This document shows, one piece after another, positions 23,070 to 34,984 of a stretch of DNA of 64,000 nt; positions within the stretch are counted from its first letter, which is position 1; each line of letters opens with the position of its first letter. The DNA is taken from positions 54,372,028 to 54,436,027 of the forward strand of contig OX638372.1 of assembly GCA_951812925.1 (NCBI GenBank), written 5' to 3'. Below the pieces are notes generated by a model, which worked only from the letters and a program-made list of their open reading frames with translations, had not been told where the DNA came from and did not search any database. The position numbers and the translations under genes are program-made. Source of the DNA: Calliopum simillimum. Lineage: Eukaryota > Arthropoda > Insecta > Diptera > Lauxaniidae.

Positions 23070-24035
23070 CAGTGTTATCTCAAAAAATGCTTTCAGTATA
23101 GCATTTTGGATCTTTTACTTATATGAGTATAACATTTTGAAACTTATGCTTATATGGGACTTGCCACGCCCTCTTTTCCGAGCTTATTTAGTTTTTTCTA
23201 AGAGCTTATGCTTACTGTTCTTAGTGTCTGAGTGAAATTTGGTTCGATTATCTCAAAAAACATTTTTAGTAAAACATTTTGAAACTTTCTCGTATATGCA
23301 CTCAGAAAAAAAAGGTTGCTTGGAAAGTATTTGCGGCAAATTATCGAATATTTGAAACAAACACTTATTATTTCAAGCAAACATTTATCTTTTGTCCCAA
23401 CTGATAAGTATTTGCAGCAAACACTTGGCAAAATATTTCACTTGATACAAATCAAAAATAAGTCGTCGGGAATATTTCTATAACTTCGATGAACCATTTC
23501 ATGAATTGTTGCACCCAAATCTTTTTATCGCTTGCGACAAATCACAAAAATATTTGGCATCCATAGGCGCGGGTTCAAGTCCCAGTGTGGGTCATTTTTT
23601 TTTTAATTTTTTTAATTTTTTTTATTTTATATTTTTTTTTAGTTCACTTCTCTATTTTCCTTTTTTTTAATTTATTTACTTTTGTTTATTAATTATATTG
23701 AAATTAAATACACAATAAAGCATTCGAATATTAAAGAGCGTATAAAAATTGTATGCCTAGTATTTATGTGTATTTTGATTGCATTGTCGTGAAAAAAACT
23801 CATAAAGTTACATTTTGAATATATTTTTGGTATGGGCGGTAGGCGTATCCGTTGATCGATTTCGCTCATTTTCAATCCCACATGTTAACTTTACGACGAA
23901 GCAACTGTGCCAAATTTCATCGAATTATCTTGGCTAGTTTTTCCGTGAAAAATATTTCCACGCACAGACATACACCCAGCCAGCCAGCCAGACGGGCATG
24001 GCTATATCGACTCAGGAGGTGACGCTGATCATATA
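23070..24035 (+). mobile_element. 142-bp-module repeat family, copy D, interrupted
   Basis: It starts inside a module (TTATCTCAAAAAATGCTTTC), has at least two shortened modules, is broken at 23299-23755 and resumes with TATTTATGTGTATTTTGATT. It then continues through the GGGCGGTAGGCG block, CAGCCAGCCAGCCAG and the core GACTCAGGAGGTGACGCTGA near 24010-24030. Confidence 0.8.
23299..23755 (+). mobile_element. Insertion with B-box/T-run module inside copy D
   Basis: About 457 bases interrupt the repeat. The left part is rich in AAATATTTG/AAGCAAACA wording. At 23568-23590 GCGCGGGTTCAAGTCCCAGT fits a tRNA B box and is followed at once by T-runs. The tail after that (TTTTCCTTT...TTGAAATTAAATACACAATA) matches the tail after the B-box modules at 32950 and 33150, defining a shared family. 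Confidence 0.6.
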
Positions 24036-24506
24036 TGAAGCAAAACACGCCAAGTGTACCAAAATTTGGCAATATGGTAGTCCCGGTGTGTAAGAACTAT
24101 AATCCGGGAGGATTTGGTCCTAGTAACAATTGTTGTTAAAATACAGGGTGTTGAAGTTGGCGTTTTTAGTTATTTTCATGAAAAGGGTGTTTTTTCAAAA
24201 ATTTATAGCTTACACCAAAGATTGTAAATTGATATATGTTAGTAACTGGTCCAATTCACTCTTAAGTGTTCTTTTTACAAAAAAATATTACTTGGTGAAA
24301 AACATTTTTTGCACCAATATTTTTTAAACTTAAAAATACTTTTGAATTTTTTTTAAAAAACCCCCCTTAAATTTTTTTTGAAAATAATTTAAATTAAAGC
24401 GTGTTTTATAAGCTTTAAAATGATGTATGATTCAAGATGGGATTCGGTTGCTAGATGAGAGCTTTTGGCTTTTGAACGCCCGCGGCAAGCAAAACTCTTT
24501 GTTTAC
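24036..24506. other. AT-rich DNA, nothing certain
   Basis: It consists of T-rich and A-rich runs and no coding signal. Confidence 0.3.
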
Positions 24507-24784
24507 TCAAGAGATAGCCATCTTACTAAGGAAGTGTACCAGGCATAAAATGCTTAGAATCGTCCAAGAAATACGTGTGAATTTTTTTGCAATTTTTCAA
24601 AATCTTTTTTTTTTAAATATTTCTGGAAAATTTTTTTTTGCAAAATTTTTTCAAAAATTATTCAAAGAAAAAAAATTTTTTTTTAACTTTCCAAAAAATT
24701 CCAAAAAATTTCACACGTATTTCTTGCACGATTCTAAGCATTTAATGCCTGGTACACTTCCTTCGTTAGATGCCTACCTCTTGA
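24507..24784. repeat. 278-bp inverted repeat
   Basis: The left arm (TCAAGAGATAGCCATCTTAC, AGGAAGTGTACCAGGCATAA, AGAAATACGTGTGAA) recurs inverted up to 24784 around a T/A-rich centre. A diverged relative forms the core of the hAT-like element at 37737-38758. A 126-aa open frame across it is an artefact. Confidence 0.85.
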
Positions 24785-25272
24785 AAAATTTTGAGGCTCG
24801 AAATTAGTTTCAGAGGTATGGGCAAAAATTCTTAAAATGCTGCAAAGAACACCGGCCCCTACACGGAGAAAAAAAATAGTACTTGCTTCTTTATTTCTCA
24901 TGAATTTTTCCAGAATTTCAAGTCAGAATAATGACAACTCCACACTCCCTAATGTTTTACTCAATTCAGAATGTATGCATGCTGGTAATTTTTTGTCAAA
25001 AAATTGACGTGATATTTACTTTACTGTAAAGTTCAAAGTACAGAAAAACGTCCAGTTTGAAATCTTTGAAACAGTGTGAATAGGTAGTGCACTTGTTCCA
25101 TATGCAGTTTGATATTAATTGAAACTTTGTAATGTCTAAGCGGAAATTTCTTTGTTTTCTTGTCTCCATTCAGGTCGATCTTTCTAAAATTTGAAATGAA
25201 ATATCGCAAAACAATTGTGAATCGTTTTTTATATTTGAATTTTTTAAAAAGAAATAAACTTGCACCAACTCA

Positions 25273-26319
25273 CAGTGCGAAATTTTCAGAGTCTAGCGGA
25301 ACTTAATTCATATCTCAGCACATATAGCAGTTATAGTTATGAAACTTAATACTTGGATATATATTTAATTGGCAAAACACTATGCAAAAATTAAGAGGGC
25401 AGACAAGGGATTATTATACCCCCCATATATGGAAATGCTTAAAACGTTGTATTTCTGCTCCCATACCAGATATCGCTATGAAACTTGATAGATATAACCA
25501 TTTTCTTATCAAAACACCATTAAAAAAGGAGGGGGTAAGACAAGGGGTATTTGCTGTTTCTTGCATTTTTATTCAGAAATGCTTCTAAATTTCGAGAGGA
25601 TTCCCCCTACCTTTTTTGTATATTATAAACTAGCGTATGAATAGTTGCCTTTAAACTATGGAGAGTGTCAGATGTTAGTGTTGGTGAGCCTATTTTTTCC
25701 AAAACAAAACCAACGATGCCGTCCGATGTCGGCTTTCCATGAAATTTCGGTGTTATATGAAATTTCCAAAGACATTCTGGAAAAGGTTTAGTTTAAAAGA
25801 GGATCTCAAAATATCGCGGAAGATGTTTTGTGTTTCCAGTAGAGGATAAACCTACCTTTCAAATTTTGTACGTTTCAAAATGGCGATTTGTGGTAACACC
25901 TTTTAAAGTATCCAATGAAGTTGAAAATGTAAATCTTATGAACTTCTTAAAAAGCACAATTTTCACAAACAAATCACGCACGAGTAAGAAAAGATTCTGC
26001 AATTATTTGAATGCCAATAAGTTACAATTTTATTAAAAAATAAATGAAAAAATTTTCGCGTCCTACCGACTTACCGTTTTTATGTACCAACCTATAAACT
26101 AAAACAAATCGAAAAGCTTTCTATAGTCAAAAAGTATGAATGAATAAGTAATGCAAGTTTCAGGTGCATTTTGCAGTTGTTTCGCAGGGTTATTCACCAA
26201 ACTGAGTATGAGGTTTTTGAGGTGGGATATTAAGCTACCGAAATAATGTTTAATCTTATGCGTTTTATGTATTTCAAAAATTGAATAAAGTTCCGCTAAA
26301 CCTCCCAAATTTCGCACTG
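25273..26319. mobile_element. Fold-back element with hAT-like CAGTGCGAAATTT ends
   Basis: CAGTGCGAAATTT at 25273 is mirrored by AAATTTCGCACTG ending 26319, and a second block containing TAGCGGAACTT is also inverted. Left and right flanks share CAACTCA next to the ends (25266-25272 and 26322-26328), an imperfect target duplication. The interior is AT-rich without a transposase; the modest open frames show no domain. Confidence 0.65.
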
Positions 26320-26329
26320 TGCAACTCAG

Positions 26330-27137
26330 CGAACTTTTATTAGACTAATCGCTATTTGCTTCTGTCAAATATTCTACTGTGTTAACTATCACCATGGTTT
26401 GTTCATATAACCAAAAAAATGAAAAGATTTTGTTTCCATTGTTTTTTTTTTTTTTTATTAAAAAATGTTTAGCGTTGTGATTTTCTCATAATGAAATGAA
26501 TACACCACCAAATGTTTTGTATTTTCTGCTAATGATTACGGTACGAAATGTGAAATATTGGCTCCCTTTTTTGACTTTTGACTCTTTTATTGAAATTTAT
26601 GTACGTTATGCTTTATATCTTCAAAATATGAAATTCAATAAATTATACGTACCTTATGTAGTAGGGAAAATAAATTTTGTTTCTACTTTTCTATGAATAA
26701 GAGATGATTAAGAGTAATATTTGGGCATCTGTCTAGCATTTGTGGTATAATTTTGATAAATGTATGTAAGTGACGTAAGGGTTTTGCAAATAAAAAAAAT
26801 TATGATATTTACATATTATTAAAGATATGTAGATTATTTTCGAAAGTTCAAAAGTCGCATACTTATTTTGGTCAAATAGAAATGGCTGGGGAGCTGCATC
26901 ATCTACAGCCATGGAATAAAAATATGCAAATGAGCTCTAATTCTCAATTCAAAAGGAAGTGCAGATTTTTAAGTTCACTCTCCTTTTGTTTGTCATCCCA
27001 TCATAGAACATTTTATTTTCAAGCGGTCAGTTTAATTTTTGAAAATTTTTATATTTTAAGGTTAATACTGAGATTTTCATAAAAAAATAGAAAAACATAA
27101 TCTCATATTAATAAATAAAATAATAAAAAAAAAATTT
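26330..27137. other. AT-rich DNA, nothing recognised
   Basis: No gene or repeat family recognised; a T-run lies at 26441-26457. Confidence 0.3.
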
Positions 27138-27210
27138 TGGTTGGCGCGGGATTTGAACTCACGACCCTTTGCGTGGAAAGCTAAAGTCTTATGTGCTGAT
27201 CCACCGTGGA
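27138..27210 (-). repeat. tRNA-like (Pol III box) module
   Basis: The minus strand reads GTGGATCAGCACATAAGAC (A-box-like), about 25 bases later GTGAGTTCAAATCCCGCGCC (B box plus acceptor-like 3' end), then AAAATTTTTTTTTT as a Pol III terminator. Length and spacing fit a tRNA-derived sequence. I cannot fold a full cloverleaf with confidence, so a tRNA-derived SINE or tRNA relic is more likely than a working tRNA. Confidence 0.5.
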
Positions 27211-27327
27211 AACAACATTTTTTTTTTTTTTTTTTTTGGAATAAAATGCAACATAATTTTAGGGGCTTATTTTATAATTTTGTAACAACATTTATCTATT
27301 GTTTGATTATTTTGGCATAAATGATTG

Positions 27328-27357
<30 letters not shown>
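27328..27357 (+). repeat. Poly(A) run
   Basis: About 30 A residues, directly before a fragment of the CCCAAGAGGAAAAATTT repeat. Confidence 0.9.
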
Positions 27358-27361
<4 letters not shown>

Positions 27362-27366
27362 TAATA

Positions 27367-27515
27367 GCCCAAGAGGAAAAATTTCTAGCGCTTCTGATAC
27401 AAGCATTTCAAAAGCGTTTGTCCCCATATAAATTTAGAAGCACTTTCACAATGATTTTTTATAAGACTGCAGTAAGAACAACATGGATTCGAACCCAGCC
27501 CAGGTCTAAAATCTC
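27367..27515 (+). mobile_element. Fragment of the 32.8-kb palindromic element
   Basis: CCCAAGAGGAAAAATTTCTA through GATTCGAACCCAGCCC matches the left part of the element at 32839, including its B-box-like segment. The remainder is missing. Confidence 0.75.
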
Positions 27516-27994
27516 TCAAGAAGAAAGAAAGAATTGTTCACTGCATCTGAAAAGTTTATCTACTTTGGAGTAAAGGTCAATCCCATATATGTACGTATCG
27601 ATGCCTCTCCCGAAAAGAAGAATGATTCATTTGTCTTATGAAAACTAACTGATTCTAGTGGCAAAAAGTAGGAACTTCACCCTACTTTTGACGAAAATTT
27701 GGGTGTTTCATTTTATATAACGAAAAATACATAGAATTTTTTTTAGGTTTTACTTAAGTCGAAAATTAGGACGTTCCAGAGTACATGTCGAAAAGTATGA
27801 TGTCTTTTTTTTGACCAAAACTAGCACATTTCAATGCCTCTTACGGAAAGTAGTATGATTCCTTATGTATTCATACATAAATGACATAATAGTACAGATT
27901 TGTTAAAAAGGATTACCATATAACACAATTGTAGTTGCGAACTATCGAATTTTTTTTTTGCTACAAGATGGTATGTATGCATGTGCTGTAACTC
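27516..27994. other. AT-rich DNA, nothing recognised
   Basis: No coding signal; loosely repeated AAAAGTAGTATGATTC-like phrases occur around 27610-27860. Confidence 0.3.
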
Positions 27995-28885
27995 CTAGAA
28001 GGAGCAAAGGGCCAAAATGAAGCGTCTCCATTTGTGACAATCAATTGCGATGACTTTTATCTTTTGCTGCGACATTCCCGATTCTTGGATTTTCTGCTCC
28101 AACAACCTTTTCCATGTGATTCTTGTTTTACTTCGTCCTTTACTCCCTTGTGAATTCCACTCATGGGCAGCAGACTGTTTGGTTTCCGTAGAGTATGACC
28201 TACCCTTACCCATTTGATCTCATTAACTATGAGCACCTGTTTACGTTTGTGTTGTAGTTCGGTGTTTGAGATAGTGCGTCTCAAGAACTTCTCGATGAGC
28301 ACCAGCCGCTTAGATATATTTTGTACCAAAACCGATTTCACTTTCGAATAAATAATGCGCACTTTCGTTTTGGTGAAGATAACGGAAAATTACCATATTT
28401 TGTTCAGTTGAGAAAACGCTATTGATATTCTTGAGTTGATATCCTCTTTAGCTCTACCAACCATGTAAATAAGGCTGGTTAAACACGTAAAGCTATCGAC
28501 GTTTTCAATATCATCATTGCTAGCTTTAAAAGTGAAGTGATGTCATTTCTGGTTGTGTTCAGTTTTATGCTTTTAGTCCTGGACGCATTGATTTTTAGGC
28601 CGGCCTTTTGCGATTCCAAGACAAGGTTGTCAATCTTGCATTGCATATTTGAGTGTTTGGACGATAGAAGGCACATGTCGTCAGCGTAGCAAAGATCCTC
28701 TTGACGTTCGGTAAAGTTCCATCGCATATGGGCATATCCGAAAATAATTTTTCCAGGACTTTGTGGCAATACCTCTTCGCTTTAGTGAAATCCATATGTT
28801 TTTTCAGAAGACACTGTCGTAGGTGGTGTTATAGTCTACGATGACAAATTGAAGCGCATCACGCAACTTGCATGATTGTTTAACA
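27995..28885 (-). pseudogene. RTE-like LINE reverse transcriptase, broken fragment
   Basis: On the minus strand the remnant begins with VIVDYNTTYDSVF (RT palm, first acidic motif) near 28850. It continues with the catalytic YADD motif near 28680-28690 and the conserved LVLESQKAGLKIN stretch. It ends with a C-terminal region containing HEWNSQGSKGRSKTRITWK, typical of RTE-like LINEs. Frames shift several times and the endonuclease is missing. The same element is represented at 31280, 46931 and 50598. It is not functional. Confidence 0.85.
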
Positions 28886-29092
28886 ATTATTTTAAGAGTG
28901 AAGAATATATTTCAAAAAATGATCTTTTCAGAAAAAATTTTTTTGTCGTATGTGAAGACAGTACATGAAAACGAATTATTTCGGATTAGCTCGACGAGCG
29001 AGCTCAAAATCGAGAATCATATCTTGGAGGAATAACAGTTCTTTTAGATTATTAATAATGCAAGATTTGTATTAATAAATATGCGTACTTAC

Positions 29093-29970
29093 TTAAGGGA
29101 GTAGTCAGGTAGAAGTAGCGTTTTTGCGAAACAATTTTTTTTCATATAAATTTTAATTCAACATTTTTGATGTTTTTATATGTTATTGTACATATTTTTA
29201 AGTAGCAAAAAAAATATGTTTTTCAATTTTCGTTGACTTCCGGTGAAGATATGGGCGACCGGAAGTAAGCCGGTTTTGATGTGGTACCCACGATTTCTCG
29301 ATTTCAGATCATCTGAAACACAAAAAACAAATTGCATTTTAAAGTACATGTGAATGGCTATCTTGGGTACTAGAACTAGAAAAAAATATTGATAAATAAA
29401 CAAGTAGTGCAATTTTCAATTTTTTTGGTCTTTTTCAACCTCGTTTTTTGTTAATAATATTGTTAAATATTTATTGACAGTATTGATTCTAGTACCCAAG
29501 ACAGCCAAATCTATTACGAACATTTAAAAAAAAAATTGAAGTAAATCGGTACAGTAGATCAGCCGGAATCGTGGGTACCAGTTCAAAAAACACTGTTCTG
29601 AGAAAAACGCGTTTAAAGATTTCACAACAAATTATCAATATTATCTACACAATAATACATATTATAATTATTTCTTCAAAACCTGAGTATTGTACTTTAT
29701 GTTTTTTGGTGCAATTATAAGTGCACGAGTCGGGAAGTAATAGGACTTTTGCAAAACGCATGTTTTTACGACAGAAGAGCACGATTCGACAACAAATGTA
29801 CACTAGTTTTTAAACTAGTTTTTAAAGTAGAAACTAGTTTTTAATTACTTTCCGATAACATCTGAGGGAAAAGAAGGTTTCTACATTATTCTTGAAGGTT
29901 TAAAGTATCCGAAACGGGAAAAAAAAAAAATTTTTTTTGTTTGAAAAAAACTACCTGACTACTCCCTTAA
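29093..29970. mobile_element. TIR element flanked by TTAA, internally palindromic
   Basis: TTAAGGGAGTAGTCAGGTAG (29093-29112) and its exact reverse complement (29951-29970) bound an 878-bp element. Inside, GGCTATCTTGGGTACTAGAA (about 29350) is answered by an inverted copy near 29490, and a CCGGTT/GTGGTACCCACGATT region has an inverted partner near 29560. TTAA at both edges could be a piggyBac-type target, but the ends begin GGG rather than the usual CCC. There is no transposase. Confidence 0.85.
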
Positions 29971-31014
29971 ATTTTTTTGTTCCCATGTTTCTCTGTTGTC
30001 AATTCAAATCAGGACCCCCTACTACAACATACAAAGTTACATGTAGGGAGCAGCGGTAAAATGAAATAATTTTTGAAAACAATAAATTTCCAACTTTGCA
30101 AGTTGTTTTCCACTTTTATTACTTGTACGACAAAAGAAATCAATAAAATGGCAACAAAAAAAAAAAAATAAAACAAAAAAATATCGGGGTCGTACCTACT
30201 ACTTATGTAGATAGAGACGAATTGACTGGAAGGAATATTCCTACAAAACAGAAATAAATTATTAAATTTTAGTAGCATTTTATGTTTTTGTTTGCCTTTT
30301 TTTTTTTTGGTGAAATAAATAAAACCAACCAAATAAATTGGAAAAATAAAATAAATTAATTAAAAGTTTTTCATTTAAGTTTCCGCAAAAGTTCACTTAA
30401 AAGAAAAATCCAAAAAAGAAACAGAAAGTCAAAGAAAAAACGAATGGTACAAGACGTAAGGGCACTTGGCAATTGGAATGGGGAAATTAAAAACCAAATA
30501 AGCTTCAAGGTACTGGCAAAAGAAATTATTTTGCAATGTTGCCAACATTCTTTTTTATTTTTGCTTACGTTATGCATTTTTGTTGTTGTTGTTGTTTAGG
30601 TGCTGATGGTGTTGTTTAAAAGCCTTCCATCATTTCCTACAACGTTCTATTGCTCCTGGTTTGGTACGGCTATGTTGCTCCTTTTGTTTTTTGTATTTTT
30701 CAATGTAGCCATCCATCGCCATTTAGCTGTTGACCCAATTTACCAACATTTGAGTGCGATTATTTTCGTTGATGTCTGGAAATGTGGCTTCTTTTACCTT
30801 TTCTGTGATTTATTTATGAGAAAATCGCATTAAAATTTATTTCATCATTACAGTTGAAAGGGTTTCTTTACGCCATATTTGATTTGATTGTTTCATGAGA
30901 AATATTCAGACTTGAACATATTGTGCACATCGTCGTCAAAACTTTTGAATAGCAGAATATTATGATTGTCATATTAAAGGATAAAGACAAAAACAAAAAA
31001 ATAAATTGAATTGA
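29971..31014. other. AT-rich DNA, nothing certain
   Basis: No coding exon supported. A TTG-repeat (GTTGTTGTTGTTGT) lies at 30580-30596. Confidence 0.3.
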
Positions 31015-31275
31015 ACTAAATAGAATGGGGTTGAAATAAATTAAATTAAATTAAATTGAATTAAATTGAATTGAACTGAACTGAACTTACTTGAATTGAA
31101 TTGAGTAAAAATGAACTAAATTGATAACAACTGAAATAAATGGAATCACAATAAACTAAATATAATTGATCTAAGCTAAATTGAAGCGAAATGAACTAAA
31201 TGAAATTGAATTGAATAAAGTTAAACAGAGTTGTTGAACTAACCTGCATTAAATAAAATTAAGTCAAATTAATCT
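31015..31275 (+). repeat. AAATTGAATT-type cryptic simple repeat
   Basis: Variants of AAATTGAATT, AACTGAACT and AAATAAATTAAATT follow each other for about 260 bases. The same wording resumes at 32585-32700 on the other side of a LINE fragment. Confidence 0.8.
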
Positions 31276-31279
31276 AATG

Positions 31280-32605
31280 AATTAGTGCTCAAAACCTTAG
31301 GCAACTTTAGGATATCACCCGCAGACTATGTGGCGGAAAATTTTAACAAAATTGCCCTATTCGATCAAATTAGAGCTTAGCCCAATAACATGAGCTAAAA
31401 TTCTACATCCTCTGCTCTCTAGAATCTGGAGTGAAGAGCGTTTACCATCAGAATGGCTACATCATATGCTAGTCAAGTTGCCAAAAAAATGTGGCCTTTG
31501 CTCTCAGAAACCCTTAAAAGTACTGACATTAGCTCTTCGAAACAGAGTAAGCGAAAAACTTGATTCAGCCATCCGAAAGCAACATTCAGGGTTCTGGCGA
31601 AAATCGATTAAGCGTGGATACATTTTAAAGCCCTTAGAATAATTGTTGAACAATTATGAGAGTGCCGTGCTGCGTTTAACTTGTCTTCGTAGAATATAGC
31701 ACTCCCTTCGACAGTGTCTTCAGAGAAAACATATGGGTTTCACTGCAGCAAAGAGCTACGGCCGCAAAGACCATAGACGAAGTATGAAGACTTTAAATAC
31801 AGTGTGCTACACATCGGGCATCGCTCAGGGTTGTTTGCTATCATCATCTCTCTTTTTACCTTTCTTGACGATATCCTAGACAAAGCTCTAAATGAGGCCA
31901 AAAGAGGTGTGCGGAACTCTACCGCATATCTAGAAGATCTCGACTACGCAGACAACATCAGATATGCAAAGTAAAATTGAAGACCTTGTCTTGGAATCAC
32001 AAAAAGCCGGCCTAAAAGTAAATGTATCCAACACAAAAAGCATGGAGCTAAACGCAAAAACGAATGACATCGAGTTTAATGATGGCAGTGATGACATCGA
32101 AAACGTCGATGGCTTCACATATTTTGGCAACATTATCTCCATAGATGGTGGAGCAAAAGAGAATATCAAAGCAAGAATATCAAAAGCAAAAGGCACATTC
32201 GCTCAACTGAACAAAATATGGACATCTTCCGTTATCTGCACTAAAACTAAAGTTTGCATTTTTGATTCAAATGTTAAATCGGATTTGTGATATAAATAGG
32301 TGCGAAACGAGAATTGTTATCGAAAAACTAATAAGCAATCTGCAATTATTCGTCAACCACGCTTAAATACTCCTAAAATGCAATCAGATTCCTATTTCTC
32401 TACTCTCCGGAAACCACATACCGAATTCTGTCGTCAGGCTCTTGAGGGGAGTCCACAAGGCAGTAGAGGACGAGGTAGACCAAGAACTACCTGGAAAAAA
32501 TCGTTGAATAAGTAAATACAAGAATCGGGAAAGTCGTGGCAAGAGATGAAAGTGCACACAAAGGATCGTGACAAAAGGAGACGTTTCATTTTAGCATTGG
32601 ATTAA
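31280..32605 (+). pseudogene. RTE-like LINE, RT to C-terminus, broken
   Basis: In order, with several frame changes, the remnant shows WSEERLPSEWLHHMLVKLPKK (31420), RVSEKLDSAIRKQ (31540), an RT block TSGIAQGCLLSS (about 31815) and a YADN in place of the catalytic YADD (about 31945). It then shows LVLESQKAGLKVN, DGFTYFGN and a C-terminus with GSPQGSRGRGRPRTTWKKSL (32435-32500) that reaches QEMKVHTKDRDKRRRF. Stops and the D-to-N change mean it is dead. It lies inside an AT-rich simple repeat. Confidence 0.9.
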
Positions 32606-32705
32606 ATTGATTTGTATTAAATCAAATCAATATAAATTTAATTGATTTGAAATAAATTGAGTTTAACGAATTAAAAAAACAAATTAAATTAAATTAATTA
32701 GGTAA
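32585..32705 (+). repeat. AAATTGATTT-type simple repeat after the LINE
   Basis: It continues the composition of 31015-31275. It may be the LINE's own 3' tail repeat or the far half of a simple repeat split by the insertion. Confidence 0.65.
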
Positions 32706-32838
32706 AAATTAAAAAAAAAAATAAATTTATTACACAAAATTTACAATTTTGTCGTCGCTGGGATTTGAAGCTGAATACATATTGGGCTTTTCGAAAAATA
32801 TATATATGTATGTTATGTACATGTGTGTCTACACCAAA

Positions 32839-33733
32839 CCCAAGAGGAAAAATTTCAAGCGCTTCTGATCCAAGCTCTTCAAAAGTGCTTGTCCCCATAG
32901 AAATTTAGAAGCACTATCACAATGATTTTTTATAAGGCTTCAGTAAGAGCAACGTGAGTTCGAACCCAGCCCGGGAGATTTTTGTTTTACTTTTTTTTGC
33001 TTTATTTTTTTTTTATTAAAATATTTTTTATTCAACATCTTTTATTTCACTTTCCGATTTTCCTTTCTCTTATTAATTTAATTTTGTTTAACTGAATTGA
33101 AATTGATTGCACAATGAGTTCATATAAGGCTGCAGTAAGAACAACGTGAGTTCGAACCCAGCCCGGATGATTTTTTTTTTTCCGTTTTTTTATTTGTTTT
33201 TGGTTCATTTTTTTTTTTTTATTAAAATATTTTTTATTCAACCTTTTTTATATCACTTTTCTATTTTCCTTTCTTATTTTTATTTGCTTTTGCTTACTTG
33301 AATTGAAACTGATTGCACAATGATTCTATGTAATGCTGCAGGAGCATTTGTATGTCAACATTTTGTTTGGACAACATTTGCTTAATATACAATTTTAATA
33401 CCTCTTCATATCATCGAGCGTTGGTGTAGCGGTCTAAAGGGTTGGTAAATGTAAGAAAGAAATATCTAGCATTCGGATGGTCGTAAATTCAAATCCTGGC
33501 ACGGCCGGTTTTTTTTTTTTTTTTTTAATTTTATTGAAAAAACGCTTACCGCAGCATTACAAATAAGCGCTTTAAAAACTCTGTTTTGGTAATGCTGCTG
33601 TAAGCTTTTGCTCACTTACATCCTATGACATGCAATGTTAAAAAGGAAGTATTGTTCTTATGGAGCGGAAGCGCTTATAGGTGAAAATGATGCACTTCAG
33701 AAGGGTTTTTGAAGCACTTCTTTTCCCCTTGGG
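32839..33733. mobile_element. Palindromic-end element carrying tRNA-like modules
   Basis: The left end CCCAAGAGGAAAAATTTC with AAGCGCTTCTGATCCAAG is mirrored at the right end by GAAGCGCTTATAGG and TTTTCCCCTTGGG. Inside, a unit (GCAGTAAGAACAACGTGAGT, then TCGAACCCAGCCCGG, a T-run and a shared T-rich tail) occurs twice (about 32936-33120 and 33126-33320). A longer tRNA-like module lies at 33417. No protein is encoded. Confidence 0.65.
33417..33508 (+). repeat. tRNA-like (Pol III box) module with T-run
   Basis: TTGGTGTAGCGGTCTAAAGG is A-box-like. After a spacer resembling a long variable or intron-like region comes GGTCGTAAATTCAAATCCTG (B box), CACGGCCGG and then 18 T residues. The arrangement fits a tRNA-derived Pol III unit; mismatches to the B-box consensus argue against an active tRNA gene. 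Confidence 0.5.
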
Positions 33734-33899
33734 AAGTGTCATTTTGATGAAAGAACTTTTAAAATATGTAGCATACCTTTAGGATCACGAATTACAGGGT
33801 GTTCAAAATAATTTAAAAAAATACTGTAAGCGAAAATTTAACAGGAGAGACGAGGTACATTCATCTCAAGGAATAATAATAATTTTTATAATTTCTTAC

Positions 33900-34984
33900 T
33901 AGCCCAGGAAAATAAGACATTTTCTGCGAAAAAATTCCTAGTGGAAATTTTTCACCGGGATTGTCTTTATTTATGCATGATACACAAACTGTGAAAAGTC
34001 CATTGCAAAGTCGTGTGCGCATAAAAAGTTATTCGGGCTCAAAGGTCGCTAAAATCAGTTTTTTGCAAATATCTCGCTAATGCTTACTTTTACAGAAAAA
34101 TGTTGGTCTCCAATTTTGTAGCACAGGAAATTTCCTACAAAAATACGTTAAAAGTATTTGCGTACAACTTCTAGCTTAGGAGATCACCCAATTTAAAAAG
34201 TTGTTAACAGTTATGATATGAAATACTACCCATGAGATCATATTAAAGTATCTTACTTTTTAAATTGCAATAACTCTTCAATGAGAAGCTGTACAAACAA
34301 AATTAAAATGCCGTTTGAAAGATAATTTAATTTTCTATATACCGTACAAATTTTTTTTTTTTCGAACCGCTCATGGCCTTAAAAATATTTTTGAATAACC
34401 GTTAAGGCTTCGAAATTACTGGTTTTTTAAGGATATCTGCGAATTGGTAAGTACTACGAAAAAAAGTAATGGGACCAAATTTGTAGAGAATTACAAGATC
34501 TACAAAAAATAAGCGATATGTGTACACATAGAAGTAAGCCGTTCGTAAAAAAAAATTTTGTACGGTATATAGAAAATTAAATTATCTTTCAAACGGCATT
34601 TTAATTTTGTTTGTACAACTTCTCATTGAAGAGTTATTGCAATTTAAAAAGTAAGATATTTTAATATGAACTCATAGGTAGTATTTTATATCATAACTGT
34701 TGACAACTTTTTAAATTGGGTGATCTCCTAAACTAGAAGTTGTACGCAAATACTTTTAACGTACTTTTGTAGGAAATTTCCCGTGCTACAAAATTGGAGA
34801 CCAACATTTTTCTGTAAAAGTTAGCATTAGCGACATATTTGCAAAAAACTGATTTTAGCGACTTTTGAGCCCGAATAACTTTTTATGCGCACACGACTTT
34901 GCAATGGACTTTTCACAGTTTGTGTATCATGCATAAATAAAGACAATTCCGGTGAAAAATTTTTTGTCTTATTTTCCTGGACTA
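33900..34984. mobile_element. 1085-bp giant palindrome (fold-back element)
   Basis: The arms run from TAGCCCAGGAAAATAAGAC (33900) to about 34360 and from about 34555 to the mirrored GTCTTATTTTCCTGGACTA (34984), with a loop of about 200 bases. Identity between the arms is high over more than 400 bases. TA at both ends fits a TA target duplication. A degenerate half-copy seems to end at about 40606. There is no coding capacity. Confidence 0.9.

Noticed and set aside
24427..24807. 126-aa plus-strand open frame
   Set aside because: It spans both arms of a palindrome and is dominated by Phe/Lys from T- and A-runs.
29093..29970. Firm piggyBac assignment
   Set aside because: TTAA edges are suggestive, but the ends start GGG rather than CCC and no transposase was found; a chance TTAA is possible.
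33417..33508. Functional tRNA gene
   Set aside because: A and B boxes can be placed, but no credible acceptor stem or anticodon arm could be paired, and it lies inside a repeated element.
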